Of a stretch of 64,000 nucleotides of DNA, positions 58,408 to 64,000 are shown in pieces. The stretch is from positions 26,786,944 to 26,850,943 of the forward strand of contig CM020502.1 in NCBI GenBank assembly GCA_009823395.1, in the 5' to 3' direction. Numbering within the stretch: the first letter of the stretch is position 1; each line of letters begins with the position of its first letter. The position numbers and the translations under genes were made by a program. Under the pieces are notes generated by a model. It saw only the letters and a list, made by a program, of their open reading frames with translations, did not search any database and was not told the DNA's origin. The DNA comes from Thamnaconus septentrionalis (Eukaryota; Chordata; Actinopteri; Tetraodontiformes; Monacanthidae).

Positions 58408-58963
58408 AGCTGCGTTTCCATGACAGTTTTCCGCAAAATAAAAGTGATATTTGTAAAATTTCGACATAGTACAACTGTGATGTGCAGGTGTTTCCATTGA
58501 ATGGTGTGAAGCACTTAAGCCGTAATTCTCGTCAAATCTCATCCCACAGGACCCCACTTTGAGGAGGATGGAGGTACAATTTCCCTTTCTAATTCCTTGT
58601 ATAAATCTGCATTTTGATGTTGCTTGCTGTCAAAAATAGTTGTTATATTTTTCTCTTTGATTACTTGTAAAAAATGTTCTGTCTCCACCTCCGTCCAAAC
58701 GTAACGTGCCATTTTCACTTGAAGTGAACTGGTCACGTGACCTCGTACATCACGTCCGCTGATGTGTAAATGCGAAAAAAGTGCTTCCATGACACTTTTG
58801 TGATATAACTCTATATGGATGGTCTAAAAAAACCACGTCATGAGAGCATCAAAACCTTTTAGCCATATTTGAGAGGTTTTTCAAAGTTGAGGTGTTTCCA
58901 TGACCAGTTTTTTATTGTAATATTTCAGTTTTGCTCAATTCTCGGGGTAATAGAAACGCAGCT
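58408..58963 (+). mobile_element. Family A MITE, copy 6, full length
   Basis: Ends are AGCTGCGTTTCCATGACAG and GGTAATAGAAACGCAGCT, an inverted repeat of about 14 bases. The full interior is present. Confidence 0.87.
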
Positions 58964-59459
58964 AGAGTCTAGAAAAGGTTGCCTGACGTAGAAAAAAATA
59001 TGTAAGAAATGCAAACGGGCTGTTGTGAGCTGAGTCACTCGCGTCCGCCGCCATTGAGAAAAAAAAAAACACAGAAAAAAATAATCGACATTTAACTTTG
59101 AAGTAACCAAAAAAAGGCCCAGACGGAGCGTCCAGCTGCGTCCAGCTGATCGGCCGCTTGCTTCTCAGAACAAACAGATGAATATGAATTGTCTTTCATG
59201 GTACCTTCGTTCCTCCTCCTCCTCCTCACTGTCTCATCAGGCCCCCTGTCCTCTCCACCCTCGCACTGCCGGAGCCGGCCACTCTCCGCATGCAAATCAT
59301 CCTGAGAGGTGGGCGGGCAATGCAGAAAAACATCAATTACATCTGCATGTGATTTGAAGTGGGGGTGTTGGGCTGGGGGGGGGGGGCACCAGGTGTTGGT
59401 GTAAGAAAAAAAGCTTCATTTTTTTTGCTGCAGCTTTCTTTTTCTTTTCCGTCGAAGTA

Positions 59460-59823
59460 CACTACCAGTCAAAGTTTGGACACGCTATCTAATGCAATGC
59501 TTCTTCTTTATCTTTAGTACTTTCTACACTGCAGATAGATACTGAAGACATCAAAAATATGAGCAAGAGATATGTAATTATGCGGCAAAGAAAAACACGT
59601 AAATAACTCTGGATATGCTTTTTATGAAAAGTGGCTGTTTTGAGGAATTTCAATGTAAAATGTGTTTGAGTTATTTGACACTTTTATTGTTTCCTGCATA
59701 ATTGCATGTGTGTTCACATGTAGTTTTGATGCCGTCAGTGAGAAACCGCAATGCCAATAGTCATGAGAGTGAAAGAAAAGACATTCAATTTATAGGGTGT
59801 GTCCAAACTTCTGACTGGTAGTG
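59460..59823 (+). mobile_element. TA-flanked inverted-repeat element (family C), copy 3, full length
   Basis: TA (59458-59459) precedes CACTACCAGTCAAAGTTTGG; CAAACTTCTGACTGGTAGTG precedes TA (59824-59825). 364 bases, non-coding; the best preserved of the three copies. Confidence 0.85.
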
Positions 59824-60244
59824 TAGCTGCTGTTTGTCGTGGTTTGGTGGGGTGTTTCTACTGGGGTTCCAACGGGGGGACCTTCAGTGCCGCTGGAACC
59901 ACGAGCTTCACAATATCGGCCGTCTAAACGACTCGGGGGGCTCCAGACGTGGACCGCCGAAGCCCGTTGATGAGCCTGTGACCTGTTGGTACGAGGGTGA
60001 GATGGATCCGTGCCGTCCCGTTGTTTACACCCAACTAAGAGTCGAATTCACCGGTGACATGCTCCAATGGTGGTTGAATGTTTTTAACCTTAGAAAAGGA
60101 CAGCGGGAGAGAGAGAGAGAACACGTCGCTGCGAGGGAAACAACGGCGGCTCCGTCCAGCGGAGACCAGTTCACGTGACGCAACAGGCCGGCTTATATAA
60201 CACCCATCTCATGCTGTAACTGGAGCAGAAGAGAAAAACACTCA

Positions 60245-60250
<6 letters not shown>

Positions 60251-60311
<61 letters not shown>
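60251..60311. repeat. (CA)n microsatellite, 61 bases
   Basis: The longest CA array in the window. Confidence 0.97.
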
Positions 60312-60315
<4 letters not shown>

Positions 60316-60819
60316 AACCAATCAGAGGACTCATCACCTTAAAAAAAATAAAACGAGGGAGTGGGTGGGGGAGGGGGAGGTTGTCTATATGCATATCCAC
60401 AATGTGTAATCAGAAGAGTAATTTAACTTCCCAATCAATGGATGGTTACACACCAATTAGGGTATATAATATATGATTTTGCTGGAGAGGGCTCCGTCAT
60501 AACTGTGGTAATTACTTCTCATAATAATCCGCCGATGCCGCAGGAACCGGCTCGGCTCCGGAACCCGGCGAGCCGAGACCGAGGCCTCGCCAATAACCAG
60601 AGCCTTTTGTTTACCGCGCGTGGTGGCGCTAATGAAGGTGGTGTAAAAAAAATGACACCCCCCTCACGTTGCCCGTCTTCCCGCGGCAACGTTAAGCTCC
60701 AATTAAAAAAGAGGGAAATTGAGCATCCTGAGAATGAAAGGATTGACGGGCGTTGATTACGTGACAGCTGAGCCGAGTGCTTCCCAATTAGCATTGCAAT
60801 GCAGCACGTAGGATCACTA

Positions 60820-61196
60820 GCTGCATTTCCATTTCAATTTTTCGCAAAAAAAAAAGCAATATTCCTAAAATTCCGACAAAGTACAATTGCGATTTGCAGG
60901 TTTTTTCATTGAGTGGTGCGAAGTGCATAAGCCGTAATTTTCGTCAAATCTCATCCAAACGTAACGCCCATTTTCACTTGAAGTGAACTGGTCACATGAC
61001 CCCAAACGTCAAATCCGCTGATGTGTAAATCTGAAGTGTTTCCATGACACTTTTGCGATATACCTCTATATGGATACGTCTGAAAAACCATCTCATAGCC
61101 ATATTTGAGAGGTTTTTCCAAGTTGACGTGTTTCCATGACCAGTTTGCTATTGCGATATTTAGGTTTTGCGCAATTCTAGTGGTAATGGAAACGCA
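60820..61196 (+). mobile_element. Family A MITE, copy 7, internal deletion
   Basis: Left end TA|GCTGCATTTCCATTTC, right end GGTAATGGAAACGCA. The section between the TCGTCAAATCTCATCC and AAACGTAACG blocks (about 150 bases in full copies) is missing. Confidence 0.82.
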
Positions 61197-61686
61197 CACA
61201 CTGTGATTTTTGTGTTTGTTTTGTGTTGCAACTTCCCACCACCAAAAGCTCCACAGAACCACTGAAGAACCATTTTTTTAAAGCCTTTTTCAGTGGTGCA
61301 CTTTAAGACTCAGACTGCAGCTCCTTGTGTTCATGTTTTGAGCGGGCTGAGGTCATTAAGGCCACTGCCGCCGCACACTTGTGCTTCGTCACGGAGCCTC
61401 TCTTCATCCGCAGCCCCCCCGCTCCATTAATTAAGTCTAATGGACGCGCGCTGGTGGGCAGAGTCCCGTCTGCCAGAACAAAAACAAGTGATTAGGCGGA
61501 ACAAGTTGCGTCACAGGGGAGACGACGGACGACCATTTATTCCTTGGTGGCTGGACTTTTACTCGCTTTTTTTGTAGTTTAAATGCAGTGGGAGAGATTT
61601 TTATTGAATGTAATGTGATGTGATTAATGTAACGTCAAATGTATCTTAGTAGAACATAGAATCCTTTCAATGCGCTCTTACTTTAA

Positions 61687-62157
61687 AGGTAAGGTGTGCA
61701 ATATTTGCAGATTTTGAAGAAGAAACAGCAACATCAAGTGGTTATGTTTTAGATTGCAGCATCTTTCACTCACTCCCTCGTCCTCCTGAGCTTGCCAGTG
61801 AACTACGGTGGCCATTGCGCTCAAACTGGGATATCTCGTCCACCTTCTTCTTTATTGGTTTATTTAAGGACGCAAGTGTTCACCCTAATTACGAAACACG
61901 CTGTCATGCAGCTGGACTGTTCACATTGGGATTCCTTAGAAACATGGTGGTTCAAGATGGCAGCTAACTGGGAACAAGACCCTTATTGCTCAATGTATAT
62001 TCCTATATATAAATAAGAACCGTTCTATGGACAGGAAAGCCAAATTACTTTTATTGTACTGCGATTTTACACTTTTATTAATGTATTTATGGGCAGAATG
62101 TGAAGCTTTTACTAATATAAAAATCATTAATCAAGCCAAATATGACACACTGGACCT
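61687..62157. mobile_element. piggyBac-type MITE with TTAA flanks
   Basis: TTAA (61683-61686) followed by AGGTAAGGTGTGCAATAT, and ATATGACACACTGGACCT followed by TTAA (62158-62161). The ends form an imperfect inverted repeat about AGGT...GTGTG. TTAA is the piggyBac target site. No transposase frame is present. Confidence 0.75.
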
Positions 62158-63332
62158 TTAAGGTTTTACCTCTGTCTGTTGCTTCAGGCATCACTGACTC
62201 CAGACTTGCAGGTCCAGAGGTCTGCTGAGTCGTCGAAGTGGCCTTTTAAATATCAGAGCTTATCACCAAGAGCAACGCTGACTTTGGTTGTATCTCATTA
62301 ACCTATAACTGCAGCGAGCTCCCGCCGGCCCCCTGACCCACCACCACCGCTATCACGTCTTTCTTCACTTTATTTCAAAGTCGCATTCTTTCTGAAGAAG
62401 CGATTCAAAGGAAGCAGCCGTGTGACGAGTCAGACCTGCAGCTTCCAGGGATCATCACACACACGCGCACGCACACAGGTAGAAGGTCGTGGAAGGTGGA
62501 ACACCAGGCCGTGGTATTGAGATGGGACGCTGTCAGATCAGAGCGGGGGGAAAAAGAGCAATTTGGGGCCTCCAGTGATCTCGTCTTTAATATTTCACAT
62601 GGTTCTTCAAATGCTTTTCTCTTTCTTCTTTGCTTTTTTTTTGAAAAAGTGGTCCTCTTTGTACAAATGGAAACGGGTCATTTTTCATCCGAGATCTGCC
62701 GTCTTGTCTTTGGCGGGCCTAATTCAATCGGACCATCCTTTGCTGCCAGCTGCATGTCTCAGTCAAACCGCGCTCTCATCACACAAACTCAATTAAAAGC
62801 CTCTAATCTATGCGTCTGCTCGGAGACGCAGCTTTGTGCGCAAGCGCAAGCGTAGGTGGGTACTGGGTGTGTGTGTGTACGCGCGCGTTCTCGCCGTCCT
62901 GACGCACAACGTGATCTCTGTTTATCTCGTTAAATACTGACAGCAGAGGAGGAATAAGCGCGTTGTGCAGTGAGGGCCTTTACTTCCTGTCGTTTGCAGC
63001 ATATTGCTGCAAATTCGGGAGGCAAAAACACTCATGCTTGCCTTGCCCTAACTTCTTCGACCTTCCTTAAACAAATAATAGAAAAGTATCCAAGACGAAG
63101 CCGCCATCCACCCACGCAGGACTGAATGGCCAGAAATAATAGCCAGAGAGTCGTCTCGCACACAATCTAGTTTCATTTGCGTTTTCAAAGTGATTGCAAA
63201 AATAAGAAATGAATCCCAGTTTCAGTTCACCAACTTAATCTAATCCTGCCAGCGATGCTGACGTGCACTAACACGTGGCAGACGAGGGACACGTCTTCAG
63301 GCTAATTGATTGGGCCTGCTGCAGCGTGCACT

Positions 63333-63333
<1 letters not shown>

Positions 63334-63373
<40 letters not shown>
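63334..63373. repeat. (CA)n microsatellite
   Basis: 40-base CA array. Confidence 0.95.
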
Positions 63374-63375
<2 letters not shown>

Positions 63376-64000
63376 GGGATGGAGCGGCAGCAGGGCAGTA
63401 AGTGCTGGCCTGGACACAATGAGCTGTATTGTCTGGTGTGGAAAGCAAATTTCATGGGAGCTCATTAAAGCTGCCACCTAAAGGACTCGATGGGAAAGAA
63501 CCAGAGAGACTGATGTGCAGAAATTTTGATTCTACCTTCTCTTAAATATAAGCAACACTTTGAGTAAAACCAATGAGCTATTTTTGCTCGTGATCTCCAG
63601 TTGCATCAAATATATTTACCGGTTTCATCATAGACATGTTTACCTTCAAAGAGTCTCTGGTGATTGACAGCCCTTCCACCCACCCACCCCCAGTCTTGTG
63701 TACATTCATTTTCAGTCTTGGCACTGTTCACACTAACCGTACAAATTGCGCAACTTTTTATTTTCTCACATTTTCGTTTCTGTTCCGTGAATAGTTTTAC
63801 ATCTCGGAAACCAGCATTATTCTCATCATTAATGAAGTTGACGTGATGAAGTCCAGTGCTTTCGTTGTTGTTATTTATACGTGCAAGACCACAGGGTTAT
63901 TGTGGACAAAGCAATCTGCAAGCGGCGTAATTACAGAGTTTTTGAAGAATTCTTGCTTTTGTTGTTTTCCATTGACCTTCCCCCCGGGGTTGATGTTGGA

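Larger units (their letters stand above)
54725..64000. other. Gene-poor right part, many mobile elements
   Basis: No exon was supported. Contents: family A copies at 56467-57081, 58408-58963 and 60820-61196; family C copy at 59460-59823; a piggyBac-type element at 61687-62157; CA arrays near 56100, 60251-60311 and 63334-63373; poly-T near 55498. Blocks such as 60440-60610 and 62690-62800 resemble conserved non-coding sequence. Confidence 0.5.

Noticed and set aside
1..64000. CRISPR arrays, operons, rRNA and tRNA genes, known microRNA hairpins
   Set aside because: The DNA is vertebrate and none of the sequences recognised matches these; microRNA recognition by eye was limited to well-known mature sequences.

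Overview
The window is vertebrate genomic DNA, almost certainly from a ray-finned (teleost) fish. It shows GT-AG introns, dense CA/GT microsatellites, several families of short terminal-inverted-repeat elements typical of fish, and one gene recognisable exon by exon: the 3' two thirds of pawr (PRKC apoptosis WT1 regulator, Par-4) on the + strand. Nothing looks prokaryotic, and no complete transposase, retroviral gene or structural RNA gene was recognised.

Layout. 1-16624 is pawr: five coding exons (3261-3392, 8537-8571, 10355-10520, 12411-12515, 16538-16624) whose phases fit together and whose translation ends in the conserved leucine-zipper coiled coil and stop codon. The first large coding exon lies to the left of the window. 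Its introns hold three kinds of inverted-repeat element, a ~180 bp dispersed repeat present twice, and a six-unit satellite (13605-14706). 16625 to about 17885 is the probable 3' UTR, opening with 13 CAG units.

17.9-24.1 kb shows no gene. 24.15-25.65 kb contains what I consider the best candidate for something undescribed: a + strand unit with a promoter-like ETS/GABP site, four exons joined by strong splice sites, and a phase-preserved 64-codon open frame that matches no protein family I know.

26-64 kb is gene-poor. It carries MITE-like elements (TA-flanked family A, a hAT-type element with 8-bp duplications, a piggyBac-type element with TTAA ends, a longer GGCC-ended family), microsatellites, and blocks of AT-rich homeobox/POU-motif sequence that look like conserved non-coding DNA. 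A second, weaker exon candidate lies at 36006-36074, beside a GC-rich promoter-like tract (36.3-37.5 kb). In tetrapods the 3' neighbour of PAWR is SYT1 in tail-to-tail orientation. I found no synaptotagmin exon here, so either the gap is long or the order differs.

Functional picture: one identified gene (an apoptosis and transcription regulator), one possible microprotein or lncRNA gene, and a large presumed regulatory or repeat-filled interval. All identifications rest on reading the sequence and recalled family features; no alignment was run.
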